From Acholeplasma sp. (GTDB taxonomy: Bacteria > Bacillota_I > Bacilli_A > Acholeplasmatales > UBA5453): a stretch of 53,021 nucleotides of DNA. Positions 1-9,318 of the stretch are shown in pieces. Every line of letters starts with the position of its first letter. Within the stretch, counting starts at the first letter, position 1. Position numbers and translations under genes: made by a program. Below the pieces are notes generated by a model that was not told the DNA's origin, ran no database searches, and was given only the letters and a program-made list of their open reading frames with translations. The DNA is taken from the NCBI GenBank assembly GCA_012839355.1, contig DUNK01000002.1:1-53021 (forward strand). Reading direction: 5' to 3'.

Positions 1-248
1 AAGGGAAGCGAAAGTTTCAGTAAAGGAAAAGAATAATCAAAAGAAAACATCATTAGTAGAAATAACAATTACTGAAGGTAAAAATCACCAAGTAAGAGAA
101 ATGTGTGCGTGTTAATGACTTAACCGGAAAGCCAACGGCTTTGAACATTTCTCTTACTTGGTGATTTTTACCTTCAGTAATTGTTATTTCTACTAATGAT
201 GTTTTCTTTTGATTATTCTTTTCCTTTACTGAAACTTTCGCTTCCCTT
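1..248. repeat. 104-bp perfect inverted repeat at left end, 40-nt loop
   Basis: Bases 1-104 are the exact reverse complement of 145-248, leaving 105-144 as a unique loop; position i pairs with 249-i throughout. The right arm is genuine rluB coding sequence on the minus strand. The left arm repeats the same bases in reverse, so the gene is cut at about codon 208 and the frame then runs into nonsense. A fold-back this long and perfect at a contig edge most often comes from a chimeric read or amplification strand switch. A real hairpin end is the less likely alternative. Confidence 0.95.
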
Positions 249-727
249 GTTCGATAACCATCTAACTCTATCCCTGTTCTTAACTTTCTTTCAGCCTCTC
301 TAGTTATAATTCCTTTAGCCGTTACTAAGTATGTTTTCGGAACTTCATATTCTGGCCTTGTAAGAATGTAGGCTAATTCTCCATCATTTGTAAGTATTAA
401 TACTCCTGTAGAATCATAATCAAGTCTACCAACCGGATAAACTCTTTCATCTTTATCTTCATCATTTAATAAATCTAAAATCGTTTTTCTGCCTTTTTCA
501 TCTTTGACAGTGCTAACTACTCCGCGCGGCTTATTAACTAAATAATAAACTAATTCTTCCTTTTCAACTACTTCATCTTTGTAAGTAACTACATCATCTT
601 TTTTAACTAAATAACTAGGTTCAGTTACAACTTCACCATTGACTAAAACCTTACCATTTAAGATGAGTTCCTTGCTTTTTCTTCTAGAAGCAATCCCTCC
701 ATGGGCCAAATATTTCCCAAGTTTCAT
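105..727 (-). CDS. rluB: RluB/RsuA-type pseudouridine synthase, 3' end missing
   Basis: Predicted 23S rRNA pseudouridine synthase of the RsuA/RluB/RluE/RluF family. An S4 RNA-binding domain covers about residues 1-60 (MKLGKYLAHGGIASRRKSKE). The catalytic domain carries GRLDYDSTG at 100-108, with Asp103 as the expected nucleophile, and the late GKNHQVREMF motif at 186-195. Real sequence ends near residue 207 (VKSLTR); the family normally continues about 30 residues with a beta-strand tail. The apparent continuation to position 53 is translated from the inverted repeat and should be ignored. Start ATG at 727 follows a GGTGAT Shine-Dalgarno, and the gene has its own promoter at 744-773. RluB fits best, but other family members cannot be excluded. 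Confidence 0.85.
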
Positions 728-743
728 TTAATCACCTTATTTT

Positions 744-773
744 ATTATATCATAATAAATAAACCTTAGTAAA
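744..773 (-). promoter_or_regulatory. Promoter of rluB
   Basis: On the minus strand TTTACT (768-773) lies 18 nt from TATAAT (744-749), the latter preceded by TGA, an extended -10. It sits between the efp stop and the rluB start, so rluB can be transcribed separately from efp. Confidence 0.65.
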
Positions 774-783
774 CGAATTTCAA

Positions 784-1350
784 TTATTTATTATCTCTTG
801 ATACATACGAACCATCTGCTGTTGAGATAATTAGTCTATCTCCTTCATCAACAAAAAGTGGCACTTTTACTAACAATCCCGTTTCCATAATTGCATCTTT
901 TGATGCGTTTGTTTTAGTATCGCCCTTCACTCCTGGTGCAGTTTCAGCAACTAATAAAGAAACTTTTTCTGGTAAGACAAGCCCTAAAATCTCAGTGCCG
1001 TTAAAATACGTAATATCAACGCTTAACCCTTCATAAATGAAGTTTTTCTCATGTTCTATTTGACTGATATTTATTTCAACTTGCTCATAAGTTTCCATAT
1101 TCATAAAAACATACTTACTACCTGTGTCATATAAATACTGCATCGGTCTTTTTTCAATATTTGCTTGCTCCATTTTCTCGCCAGAACGGAATGTTTTTTC
1201 AACAACAGCGCCTGTTCTTAAATTTCTTAATTTTGTAACAACGTTAGCAGCACTTCTTGCTGTTTTTGAATGTAAAAACTCAATAATTTGATAAATTTCA
1301 CCTTCATATAATATCGTTAGACCTGTTTTAAAATCTGCTGTACTAATCAT
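784..1350 (-). CDS. efp: Elongation factor P
   Basis: EF-P relieves ribosome stalling at polyproline by binding near the E site and contacting the P-site tRNA with a domain I loop tip. The 188-residue length and three-domain layout are normal: KOW-like domain I ([20 protein letters not shown]...), OB domain II ([22 protein letters not shown]) and domain III ([30 protein letters not shown]). The tip loop reads [12 protein letters not shown], giving Arg at residue 32 where most Bacillota EF-Ps have Lys (KPGKG). The gene is 2 nt downstream of aroQ and is probably the last gene of the mutS operon. Arg32 is typical of proteins rhamnosylated by EarP, but no earP is visible here. Confidence 0.95.
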   Translation of the reverse strand: MISTADFKTGLTILYEGEIYQIIEFLHSKTARSAANVVTKLRNLRTGAVVEKTFRSGEKMEQANIEKRPMQYLYDTGSKYVFMNMETYEQVEINISQIEHEKNFIYEGLSVDITYFNGTEILGLVLPEKVSLLVAETAPGVKGDTKTNASKDAIMETGLLVKVPLFVDEGDRLIISTADGSYVSRDNK

Positions 1351-1352
1351 TT

Positions 1353-1778
1353 TTATTCTCCTTTTATATTAATTATTTTCTTAATTACTTCTATATAACT
1401 TTTTTCTTTTAAACCACAAACATAAACATCAGCTAAATCTTTCAGTAAATCTATTTTTCTAAATTCTTCCCTTTCTTCTATGTTTGATAAATGACAAACC
1501 CCTTTTTTAATCTTAACTAGCATAAAAGCATCTCTTAACGCAACTGAATAGTGTGCTAATGCTCCAGGATTGATAACTAAAAAATCATAGCCCTTTAAGT
1601 TTTGGAGCCTATCTATTATAGCACCTTCATAATTAGATTGGAAAAATTTAAACGAAACATTAGGAAATTCGTTTTTAATTAAATTGTTAATTTCTTTTAA
1701 AGTTAAAGATCCATAGTGTTCTTTTTCTCTTTTACCTAACATGTTTAAGTTAGGTCCATTAATTATTAAACCTTTCAT
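1353..1778 (-). CDS. aroQ: 3-dehydroquinate dehydratase, type II
   Basis: Converts 3-dehydroquinate to 3-dehydroshikimate in the shikimate pathway. The 141 residues match the small dodecameric type II enzyme. Visible signatures are GPNLNMLG at the N-terminus, catalytic Arg and Tyr in [24 protein letters not shown] with the catalytic His, CHLSN, and EEFRK carrying the substrate-binding Arg. The ATG overlaps the aroK stop as ATGA, so translation is probably coupled. Only this and aroK of the pathway lie in the window. Confidence 0.94.
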   Translation of the reverse strand: MKGLIINGPNLNMLGKREKEHYGSLTLKEINNLIKNEFPNVSFKFFQSNYEGAIIDRLQNLKGYDFLVINPGALAHYSVALRDAFMLVKIKKGVCHLSNIEEREEFRKIDLLKDLADVYVCGLKEKSYIEVIKKIINIKGE

Positions 1779-2269
1779 ATAAACTCTTCCGCTTCTAATA
1801 TTTCGATAATCTCACTAACTACCTTATTAAGATCAGTCTCTGATAATATTATATCAGCAAAATCATAATATAAATCAATTCTTTCATTAAACATTGCTTC
1901 TAAAGAATTATCATCTTTTAATAATGGTCTTTTTTTAGCTTCCTTTTCTCTTTCTTTTAAAACTTCAAGTTCAACATTTAAAAAAACAACAATCCCATCC
2001 ATTAAATCGTTATTATTTTCATCTAAAACGATTCCGCCGCCTGTTGAAATAACGGTATTTGACATCTTTAAACACTCTATTAATGCCTCAGTTTCTAATG
2101 ACCTAAATAAATCTTCATGACCGTTTTTTAACATTTCATCAATGTTGACTTCATAAAGGTCTTCAATAAAATCATCCAAATCAATAAAATCAAACAATAA
2201 TCTATCTGCCAGTTCCTTACCAACCGTGGTCTTACCACTTAAAGGCATTCCTACTAAATATATTTTCAT
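1775..2269 (-). CDS. aroK: Shikimate kinase
   Basis: Phosphorylates shikimate at the 3-hydroxyl with ATP. Length is 164 residues, normal for AroK. Walker A is GMPLSGKTT (7-15), followed by DFIDLDDFIE with the Mg and shikimate Asp residues. Also visible are FRSLETEAL with the substrate Arg, STGGGIV, and the lid REKEAKKRPLL. It lies directly after miaA with no gap and overlaps aroQ by 4 nt. The stop is TGA. An aroK-aroQ pair suggests the cell makes chorismate, which may also supply prephenate for wobble-uridine hydroxylation by the TrhP proteins encoded at 24320-26378 (inference). Confidence 0.93.
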   Translation of the reverse strand: MKIYLVGMPLSGKTTVGKELADRLLFDFIDLDDFIEDLYEVNIDEMLKNGHEDLFRSLETEALIECLKMSNTVISTGGGIVLDENNNDLMDGIVVFLNVELEVLKEREKEAKKRPLLKDDNSLEAMFNERIDLYYDFADIILSETDLNKVVSEIIEILEAEEFI

Positions 2270-3133
2270 TTACACCTCATAAAACTCTTCAATAATTTTG
2301 ATTATTTTTTCTTTCGCTTCTAATGGATTACTAACATCAATTTTAACCGTATCCATCTGATTATTAAACCAAGTTTCTTGTCGCTTAGCATATCGTCTCG
2401 TAACTTTTTTTATCTCATTTACCGCTTCTTCTAAACTTATCTTTCCATCTAAATATTCATTTAACTGCTTATAACAAATTATGTTAAATGTTAAACCTTT
2501 TTCTTTTAGTTCTTTAACTTCTTCTAATAAACCCTCAGCCATCATCTCATCAACTCTAGCATTAATTCTACTATAAAGAGTTTTTCTATCTAATGTTAAT
2601 TGAATAACTAAATTATCATAAATCGGTTTGTTTTTTCCTTTTTTCTTTGGTGCTGAACCACTTAACGCTCTTAAGACTCTTCTTCTATTATTAGGATGGA
2701 TTTGCTGGCTCAACATTAAATCCTTTTCTACTAATAAGTTATACAAATCTTCATTACTATAGTTTATATACTTCTGCTCAAAACTTTCATCTCTTTTTTC
2801 ATTACTAAAATCATAATCATTAATGGCTGCCTGAATATATAAACCTGTTCCTCCAACAATAAACGGTCTTTCTATTTGTTCAATTAAGTTTCTGGCAGTG
2901 GCTTGATAACTCGCCACATCATAAGTTTTTGGTGGCGTAACAATATTAATTAAATGATGTTTTACATCTTGCATTTCTGAAGCCTTTATTTTAGCTGTAC
3001 CGATATTTAAATCTCTATATACTTGCGCAGAATCAGCAGAGATAATTTCAGCATTAAAATGTTTTGCGATAGCCACAGATATACTTGTTTTACCAATCCC
3101 TGTTGGCCCTGTAATAACTACTACTTTTTTCAT
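2270..3133 (-). CDS. miaA: tRNA dimethylallyltransferase
   Basis: Transfers a dimethylallyl group from DMAPP to N6 of A37 in tRNAs reading UNN codons. The product is the substrate of MiaB, also in this window. P-loop GPTGIGKTS (9-17), DSAQVYRDLNIGTAK (substrate loop), VGGTGLYIQAA and RRYAKRQETWF near the C-terminus are all diagnostic. The 287 residues are slightly shorter than the usual 300-315, consistent with a trimmed insertion domain. The ATG overlaps the mutL TGA stop. The order mutS-mutL-miaA is common in Bacillota. Confidence 0.95.
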   Translation of the reverse strand: MKKVVVITGPTGIGKTSISVAIAKHFNAEIISADSAQVYRDLNIGTAKIKASEMQDVKHHLINIVTPPKTYDVASYQATARNLIEQIERPFIVGGTGLYIQAAINDYDFSNEKRDESFEQKYINYSNEDLYNLLVEKDLMLSQQIHPNNRRRVLRALSGSAPKKKGKNKPIYDNLVIQLTLDRKTLYSRINARVDEMMAEGLLEEVKELKEKGLTFNIICYKQLNEYLDGKISLEEAVNEIKKVTRRYAKRQETWFNNQMDTVKIDVSNPLEAKEKIIKIIEEFYEV

Positions 3134-4815
3134 ACTATTCTCTTAAACATCTTTTCAATTTCATAATATGAGAAAAAAAGCAGTACTGGTCTCCCATGTG
3201 GACAATAATAAGGATTCTTTGTTTCTCTTAAAACACTCACCAAGTGATTAACTTCATCGTTAGACAAAGGTTTATTCGCCTTTATCGCACCTTTACAAGC
3301 TATACTTTTTGATAAATTATCTCTTAAATCTTTTAAATTAACTTCCTTATATTTTTCTAATGATTCAACAATATTTTCTATAAACAAATAAACATCATCA
3401 TCAGCCAACCAATAAGGCATTTCTGTGAGTTCATAAGTGTTATCTTTTCTCACTAATGTTAAACCAAGTTTTTTAATCGCTACAAGATTGTCAACAATAA
3501 TTTCCATTTGCGTAGGTCTAAACTCGAAACTTAATGGGATTAAGAGTCCTTTAACAGGCGATTTTTCTCCTAATTTTTCATAATAATGTTCATATCTCAC
3601 ACGTTCAGCTGCAGCGTGTTGATCGATTAAATATAAACCGTCTTCATTTTGAAAAAGTAAATAGGTCCCTGCTAATTGACCAATATAATCAAACTGTGGT
3701 AACTTTTGCATGTTTTCCACATAAATATCTTTCTTAACTTCTTCATAATCTAAATCAAGTTCATTAATCTCATAATCAAAACTGCTCATCTGGGTAATGT
3801 TTGCAAGACTATCAACTATTCTTTTTTTAACTATTTGGAACTGCTCTCTAATGCTCGTTCTAATTAAAGAGGCAATTACATATTCATTTGATAGTTTAAC
3901 TTCTCTTTTTTGCGGGTGAACATTAACATCAACAAAAGCAGGGTCAACAGTAATTTTAACAATACCAATTGGATATCTATTAACCATTAAGCGTGTATGA
4001 TAACCTTCAATTACCGCATTAGTTAAAATGAAGTTATTAATCGCTCTACCATTCAAAAAGATATAAATATTATTTCTTCTCGCTCTCGTAATATCTGGAC
4101 TACCTAACTGCGCTTCTATTTTTATATTATGAACATTTTTTTCAAAACTAATCATATTTTTACTTGAGCCCTTCCCAAAAACAAGTTCAAATAACTCTTC
4201 ATAATCACCAGTTCCAAAAGATTGTCTTAAAACTTTATTTTCATGTCTTAAACGAAAAGAAATATATGGATAAGCTAAAATAAACTCATCAACTACTTCA
4301 GTTAAATGTGATAGTTCGGTTTGTGGACTTTTCACGAACTTTAATCTTGCAGGCACATTATAAAATAAATCATTAATTATTACTTCTGTTCCTTCATTTA
4401 AAGCCGCACTTTCGCTATCCTTAAGTTTCCCACCTTCATAACTTACTAAGTATCCATCACTATTTTTAGGTCTAGATTTAATTGTCATTTTTGAAACTGA
4501 AGCTATCGCTGGAATTGCTTCACCACGAAAACCTAAACTATCAATATGTGCTAAATCAAATTCAGTTCTTATTTTGCTTGTTGCGTGACGGAAAAAGGCA
4601 GTCTTTAAATCAGCCTCACTCATTCCATACCCATTATCGATTACTTTAATTTCTTTTAATCCATTACCAAGTAAATCAATATCTATTTTTGTCGCATCAG
4701 CATCAATTGCGTTTTCAATCATTTCTTTTAAAGCATTTGCAGGTCTACTAACAACTTCTCCTGCCGCAATCATATTGCTAATTCTTTCATCTAGTTTTAT
4801 AATCTTATTTTCCAT
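3130..4815 (-). CDS. mutL: DNA mismatch repair protein MutL
   Basis: GHKL ATPase and nicking endonuclease that links MutS mismatch recognition to strand removal. The N-terminal ATPase shows EMIENAIDADAT, DNGYGM, FRHATSK and GFRGEA, and the transducer domain has the usual DVNVHPQKREV. The C-terminal domain retains the endonuclease motif DQHAAAERVRYE (DQHA-x2-E-x4-E), ACKGAIKAN and CPHGRP, so it should nick DNA, as expected in an organism lacking MutH. The linker is short, giving 561 residues against roughly 630 in B. subtilis. It begins 1 nt after the mutS stop. Confidence 0.96.
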   Translation of the reverse strand: MENKIIKLDERISNMIAAGEVVSRPANALKEMIENAIDADATKIDIDLLGNGLKEIKVIDNGYGMSEADLKTAFFRHATSKIRTEFDLAHIDSLGFRGEAIPAIASVSKMTIKSRPKNSDGYLVSYEGGKLKDSESAALNEGTEVIINDLFYNVPARLKFVKSPQTELSHLTEVVDEFILAYPYISFRLRHENKVLRQSFGTGDYEELFELVFGKGSSKNMISFEKNVHNIKIEAQLGSPDITRARRNNIYIFLNGRAINNFILTNAVIEGYHTRLMVNRYPIGIVKITVDPAFVDVNVHPQKREVKLSNEYVIASLIRTSIREQFQIVKKRIVDSLANITQMSSFDYEINELDLDYEEVKKDIYVENMQKLPQFDYIGQLAGTYLLFQNEDGLYLIDQHAAAERVRYEHYYEKLGEKSPVKGLLIPLSFEFRPTQMEIIVDNLVAIKKLGLTLVRKDNTYELTEMPYWLADDDVYLFIENIVESLEKYKEVNLKDLRDNLSKSIACKGAIKANKPLSNDEVNHLVSVLRETKNPYYCPHGRPVLLFFSYYEIEKMFKRIV

Positions 4816-4816
4816 A

Positions 4817-7327
4817 CTACTTAATCTCCTCTTGAAGTTCTTTTAAAATAAGTAGCGCTTCAATTGGCGTTAAAGAATCAATATCAAGTTCTTTAATTTT
4901 ATTTATTGCAACCTCGTTAAAGACTTCTAATTTCTTTTCTTGTTCATGAATATCATAGTTAAAAATATTTAAATCTAAATCTTTTCTCTTATCAACCTCT
5001 AAATGATCTAAAATATCTTGACTGCGATTAATTAAAGATTTAGGTAGTTTCGCAAGTGCTGCAACATTAATCCCATAAGATTTATCTGTTGGTCCTTCTT
5101 TCACCTTATATAAGAAAAGAAGTTTTCCTTTTTCTAACACTGCCGATACATGAACATTTTTAACTCTTTTTAATACCGTTTCTAGTTTAGTCAACTCGTG
5201 GTAATGAGTTGAAAACAACATCCCAGCCTTAATTGCTTCATGAACATATTCAATAATTCCTTGGGCTAAAGCCATACCATCGTATGTAGCTGTACCTCTA
5301 CCGATTTCATCAAATATTAAAAGCGAATTTGGAGTTGCGTTTCTTAACGCTTCATTTGTTTCTAACATCTCAACCATAAACGTAGATTGACCTCGCGTTA
5401 AATCATCTTGCGCACCAATTCTCGTATATATCGCATCATAAATTGGCACTTTCGCAACATCTGCTGGGACAAACGAACCCATCTGTGCCATTATTACTAT
5501 TAACGCAACAGTACGCATATATGTTGACTTACCACTCATGTTAGGACCAGTGATTAATAATATACCACCATCAATAATTGAAACATCATTCGCAATGAAA
5601 GGTTCATTATGAAAATGTTCAACTGTTGGGTGTCTACCATTAGAAATAAAAAGTTCGCGATCTTCTTTTATTTCTGGTTTAACATAATTATTTTCTAAAG
5701 AAACTAACGCCAAAGACTGCATTACATCAATATACGCAATTTGATCAGCTAACAGTTGAAGACTACCTGCGTAAGTTGCGACTTCTTTTCTTAACTCTAA
5801 AAAGAGTTCATATTCTAAATCTAAACTTTTCTCTTCGGCTTCTAAAATTAATTCTTCTTGTTCTTTTAATTCTTCGTTAATAAATCTTTCACTATTAACT
5901 AATGTTTGTTTACGAACATAACCAAACTCATCTTGAACTAAAGAAATATTGCCTTTTGTAATTTCAATATAATAACCAAAAACACGATTAAACCCCACCT
6001 TTAGGTTTTTAATTCCTGTCTTTTCTCTTTCTCTTTCTTCAAAATCATTCAGCCATTTTTCGCCTTCTTTAGTTGCTTTATAATATTTGTCTAATTTTTC
6101 ATTATAACCAAGTTTAAAAATTCCTCCATCTTTAATAGTTAATGGTGGATTTTCAGTAATAGCGTTTTTTAACTTGTTTTCTAATTCAGAATGAATATCA
6201 ATACTATTTGCATATTCACTAATCTTCTTATTATTTAAACCCTCTAACGCTTCAATAATAATAGGTAATCTGCTTAAAGATTTTTGGAGTTGTGATAAAT
6301 CTTTTGGTGTGCTATTTTCACTTGCGATTCTGGAAGAAATTCTTTTTAAATCATAAACACCTTTTAATGTTTCTTTCAACTCTTTCATCTTTCTAGAACT
6401 ATTTCTTAGCACTTCTACAAAGTTAAGGCGTGAATCAATTTTTTCTTTATTCGTTAATGGTTGAACAATCATTTTCTTTAAAAGCCTTGAACCCATCGCA
6501 GTCTCACACTTATCTAAAACTTTAAATAAACTGTGATTAACCCTTAAAGGACTTTCAGTAAGTTCTAACGCATCAACGCTTCTTTTATCTAGTTGTAAAA
6601 ACTCATTTTTATTGCTTATTTCAATTTTCGCAAATATATTATCTAAATTTTTCTCAATTTTTGTTAAGTAACTTAGTAATAGCGCTGCTGCATCAACAGA
6701 CTCAGCTTTTTGTAAATCTTTAAATAATGGATGTTTTTTAACTTCTGTTTCTTGATAAGAAATTAAAAGATTTTCATTTAAATATTTTTCTAGATATTTC
6801 AAATCCTTTGATAAAACTAACTCTTTTAAACCTAACTTATTAATTTCTTTATCTAACGCATCTCTTCTTAAATCTTCAATCAAGTAAAACTCTCCTGTTG
6901 AAACATCAGCATAGCATAAAGAAAAATACACTCTTTTTTGACCTATACTACCAATATAGTTATTATCTTTAGTCCCTAAAATACCATCATCAATAACCAT
7001 TCCAGGTGTAATTAATTTAACGACCTCTCGTTCAACTAAGCCCTTACCTGGTTCAGTGATTTGTTCGGCTATCGCAACTTTATAACCTTTATTAATTAAC
7101 TTTTCAATGTATGGTAAAACACTATGATGAGGAACACCACACATCGGTATTTTTTCTTCAACACCACCATCTCTAGCAGTTAAAACGATTTCTAACTCTC
7201 TTGCTGCAGTTACTGCATCATCAAAAAACATTTCATAGAAATCGCCTAATCTAAAAAAGACTAAGCTGTCAGCATAGTCCTTTTTAATCTCTAAATATTG
7301 TTCGATCATTGGAGTATACTTCTTCAT
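4817..7327 (-). CDS. mutS: DNA mismatch repair protein MutS
   Basis: MutS1-type mismatch sensor of 836 residues. The N-terminal mismatch-binding domain has GDFYEMFFDDA, where the Phe-x-Glu stacks at the mismatch. The ABC ATPase domain has GPNMSGKSTYMRT (Walker A), DEIGRGTATYDG (Walker B and signature) and STHYHELT. The C-terminal tail (KELDIDSLTPIEALLILKEL) is the conserved dimerisation motif found in MutS1, which supports this assignment over MutS2. It is co-transcribed with mutL and lies 25 nt downstream of the 644-residue repeat protein gene. Confidence 0.97.
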   Translation of the reverse strand: MKKYTPMIEQYLEIKKDYADSLVFFRLGDFYEMFFDDAVTAARELEIVLTARDGGVEEKIPMCGVPHHSVLPYIEKLINKGYKVAIAEQITEPGKGLVEREVVKLITPGMVIDDGILGTKDNNYIGSIGQKRVYFSLCYADVSTGEFYLIEDLRRDALDKEINKLGLKELVLSKDLKYLEKYLNENLLISYQETEVKKHPLFKDLQKAESVDAAALLLSYLTKIEKNLDNIFAKIEISNKNEFLQLDKRSVDALELTESPLRVNHSLFKVLDKCETAMGSRLLKKMIVQPLTNKEKIDSRLNFVEVLRNSSRKMKELKETLKGVYDLKRISSRIASENSTPKDLSQLQKSLSRLPIIIEALEGLNNKKISEYANSIDIHSELENKLKNAITENPPLTIKDGGIFKLGYNEKLDKYYKATKEGEKWLNDFEEREREKTGIKNLKVGFNRVFGYYIEITKGNISLVQDEFGYVRKQTLVNSERFINEELKEQEELILEAEEKSLDLEYELFLELRKEVATYAGSLQLLADQIAYIDVMQSLALVSLENNYVKPEIKEDRELFISNGRHPTVEHFHNEPFIANDVSIIDGGILLITGPNMSGKSTYMRTVALIVIMAQMGSFVPADVAKVPIYDAIYTRIGAQDDLTRGQSTFMVEMLETNEALRNATPNSLLIFDEIGRGTATYDGMALAQGIIEYVHEAIKAGMLFSTHYHELTKLETVLKRVKNVHVSAVLEKGKLLFLYKVKEGPTDKSYGINVAALAKLPKSLINRSQDILDHLEVDKRKDLDLNIFNYDIHEQEKKLEVFNEVAINKIKELDIDSLTPIEALLILKELQEEIK

Positions 7328-7352
7328 ACCGACTCCTTAAACTGTGATAATA

Positions 7353-9287
7353 TTAGTATTCGTCTTTCTCTTCTTCAACAACAATTACTGGAACTGGTGG
7401 ATACTTACTCTTTTGATTTCTCTTAATTTCAGCTCGTCTCTCCATTTCAAGTTCTTTTTGTTGCTTTCTCTTCTTGAGTTTCTTGAAGTTTCTCTTACTA
7501 ATCTTTATTTCATTTGGCATTAAGATGTAAGGTTGTTTAATTGATATACCTTTTTCTTCAGCACCTTCATAGCCATATTTTTCAGAAAAATCAATATCTT
7601 CTAATTGATCGCTCTTGCCTGTGTTATAAAACGCATCTTTTAAATCTTCAACTGATTGATTAACTCTTCTAATTTCTACGATAATTTCGGATAAATCTAC
7701 ACTGCCATAAACTGCTTCTTTATCTTGTTCTTTCCAATGAGCAAATAAGATTATATCTTCGTTAACTGGTAAATTGAAATCAAATAGTTCATCAGCTAAA
7801 TACCATCCAGAAAACTTATAATCTTCTTTCTTCGGCGGTCTAATAGGATGTACTTTTTCACCTTTAATAAGTTCAACTTCTTCAGCCGACTCTCCGTCAA
7901 TAAATGTAACTGTAACTTTTTCAGGTTCAAGTTCATACCACTGAGCAACTAATTCAATGTCTTCATAAACAGGATCTTCAAAATCATATAAATTGTCTTC
8001 TAAGAACCAACCAATAAATTCATATCCTTCTTTAGTAGGGCTTTTAGGTTCTTGAACTAAATGTCCCTTTTCAATATGAACTTCATTAGATTCACCTTTC
8101 GCAATGAAATTAACTTTAACCATTTCTGGTCCTAATAATTTATATGTAGCAACTAATCTTAATTCAGCATCAACCGCTAAACCAAAATCATATAGTTTAT
8201 CGTCTAAATACCATCCCATAAACGCATAACCTTCTTTTTCTGGATCAGCTGGTTTAGCAACTTTTTCACCTTTAACAATTTCTAATGTTGTTTCTAAATC
8301 TTCATTTACAAAAGTGACTGCAACCATTTCTGGCTCTGGTTCTGGTTCCGGCTCAGGTTCTGGCTCTGGTTCTGGTTCTTGAATCATTTCATCAATCTTG
8401 TCTAAATCTGAAAGATCAAAATCTTCTCTTTCATAAACCTTATACGCTCCTGCTTGTGGTTTAAAGTATAATGCTTTTGTTTGATGAGCGTTTTTAAGTA
8501 TATACTCAATAATTTCTTCTTTCTTTAGTTCAATTGAAACTTTAATATCGTTATTAATTGCAAATCTTTGAAGTGGAATAACTGTCATTTTGTTAACTTT
8601 TTCTTCAATCTCATCAGTTAATTTACCGCGATCTCTAAGCTCATCTAAAATAATTTCAACTAATTCTTGTTTGCGTAATCTTCTTGGAACATTAACTCCA
8701 TATTTTTTGCCTATCTCTCTAACTTCAACTAAAGTCGAACATTTAAATACTACAGGTCTAAATATTTCTAGAGTTAATCCATCTATACAATTTTCTTCAT
8801 CAAAAAACAGAGGGTTTAAAACATCGTTATAAGCTATTCCATCTAACTTTTCTAATGGCGGAACATTTTCTAGACTTTTCGCTAAATCAAAAAGTTTATT
8901 GATGTTATCGCTAGATACTTTTTTCTCTAACATATAACTAACAATCCCTAACCAAAACTCTTCTTTATATTCGTCTAATAATCTTCCGTCTTCAAAAACT
9001 GGCAATAAATTAACTAACTGTGCTTCTGAAAATGTATCAAACCAACGAATACGATAAAGTAACTCATCAGTCAATTGAGTCACATGAGGTCTTTCATTAT
9101 TAACATATGGACTCAATACTTTTTTCAAAGCATCCATTCTTAATCTTCTCGGGAACATTAAACCTAAAACTGTAAAATAACTCAACATTGAATCTGCTGG
9201 TATATTTACAACCTTATCTAAAATATCGTTTATTTCGATATCTTGGTTATCAATTACAACTACGCTATCTTTTTCTAGTTTTTGCAT
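7353..9287 (-). CDS. Cytoplasmic-looking protein with three InlB B-type repeats
   Basis: Function unknown, 644 residues. There is no signal peptide or membrane segment. Residues about 1-300 are helical with two short SAP/Rho-N-like patches (187-217, PRRLRKQELVEIILDEL; 240-265, KKEEIIEYIL). A Pro-Glu dipeptide linker spans 304-320. Three repeats of about 62 residues follow (321-383, 389-450, 457-518), each with KGEKV..P..P.KEGY.F.GWYL.D.LYDF, the Listeria-Bacteroides (Flg_new/InlB B) repeat pattern. A basic, coiled C-terminus (593-628) ends in an acidic tail. InlB repeats usually sit in secreted adhesins, so their place in an apparently intracellular protein is odd. It starts the mutS operon after AGGAGG. 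Confidence 0.8.
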   Translation of the reverse strand: MQKLEKDSVVVIDNQDIEINDILDKVVNIPADSMLSYFTVLGLMFPRRLRMDALKKVLSPYVNNERPHVTQLTDELLYRIRWFDTFSEAQLVNLLPVFEDGRLLDEYKEEFWLGIVSYMLEKKVSSDNINKLFDLAKSLENVPPLEKLDGIAYNDVLNPLFFDEENCIDGLTLEIFRPVVFKCSTLVEVREIGKKYGVNVPRRLRKQELVEIILDELRDRGKLTDEIEEKVNKMTVIPLQRFAINNDIKVSIELKKEEIIEYILKNAHQTKALYFKPQAGAYKVYEREDFDLSDLDKIDEMIQEPEPEPEPEPEPEPEPEMVAVTFVNEDLETTLEIVKGEKVAKPADPEKEGYAFMGWYLDDKLYDFGLAVDAELRLVATYKLLGPEMVKVNFIAKGESNEVHIEKGHLVQEPKSPTKEGYEFIGWFLEDNLYDFEDPVYEDIELVAQWYELEPEKVTVTFIDGESAEEVELIKGEKVHPIRPPKKEDYKFSGWYLADELFDFNLPVNEDIILFAHWKEQDKEAVYGSVDLSEIIVEIRRVNQSVEDLKDAFYNTGKSDQLEDIDFSEKYGYEGAEEKGISIKQPYILMPNEIKISKRNFKKLKKRKQQKELEMERRAEIKRNQKSKYPPVPVIVVEEEKDEY

Positions 9288-9318
9288 AAAACCCTCCTAA
9301 TAAATTTCTGTGAAATGG

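Noticed and set aside
53-104. Continuation of rluB past base 105
   Set aside because: It is translated from the inverted copy of upstream rluB DNA and does not resemble the family's C-terminus.
8322-8376. Short tandem repeat of Pro-Glu codons as a CRISPR or variable-number locus
   Set aside because: It is an in-frame low-complexity linker inside the 644-residue protein, with no spacers. Length variation is possible but not seen here.
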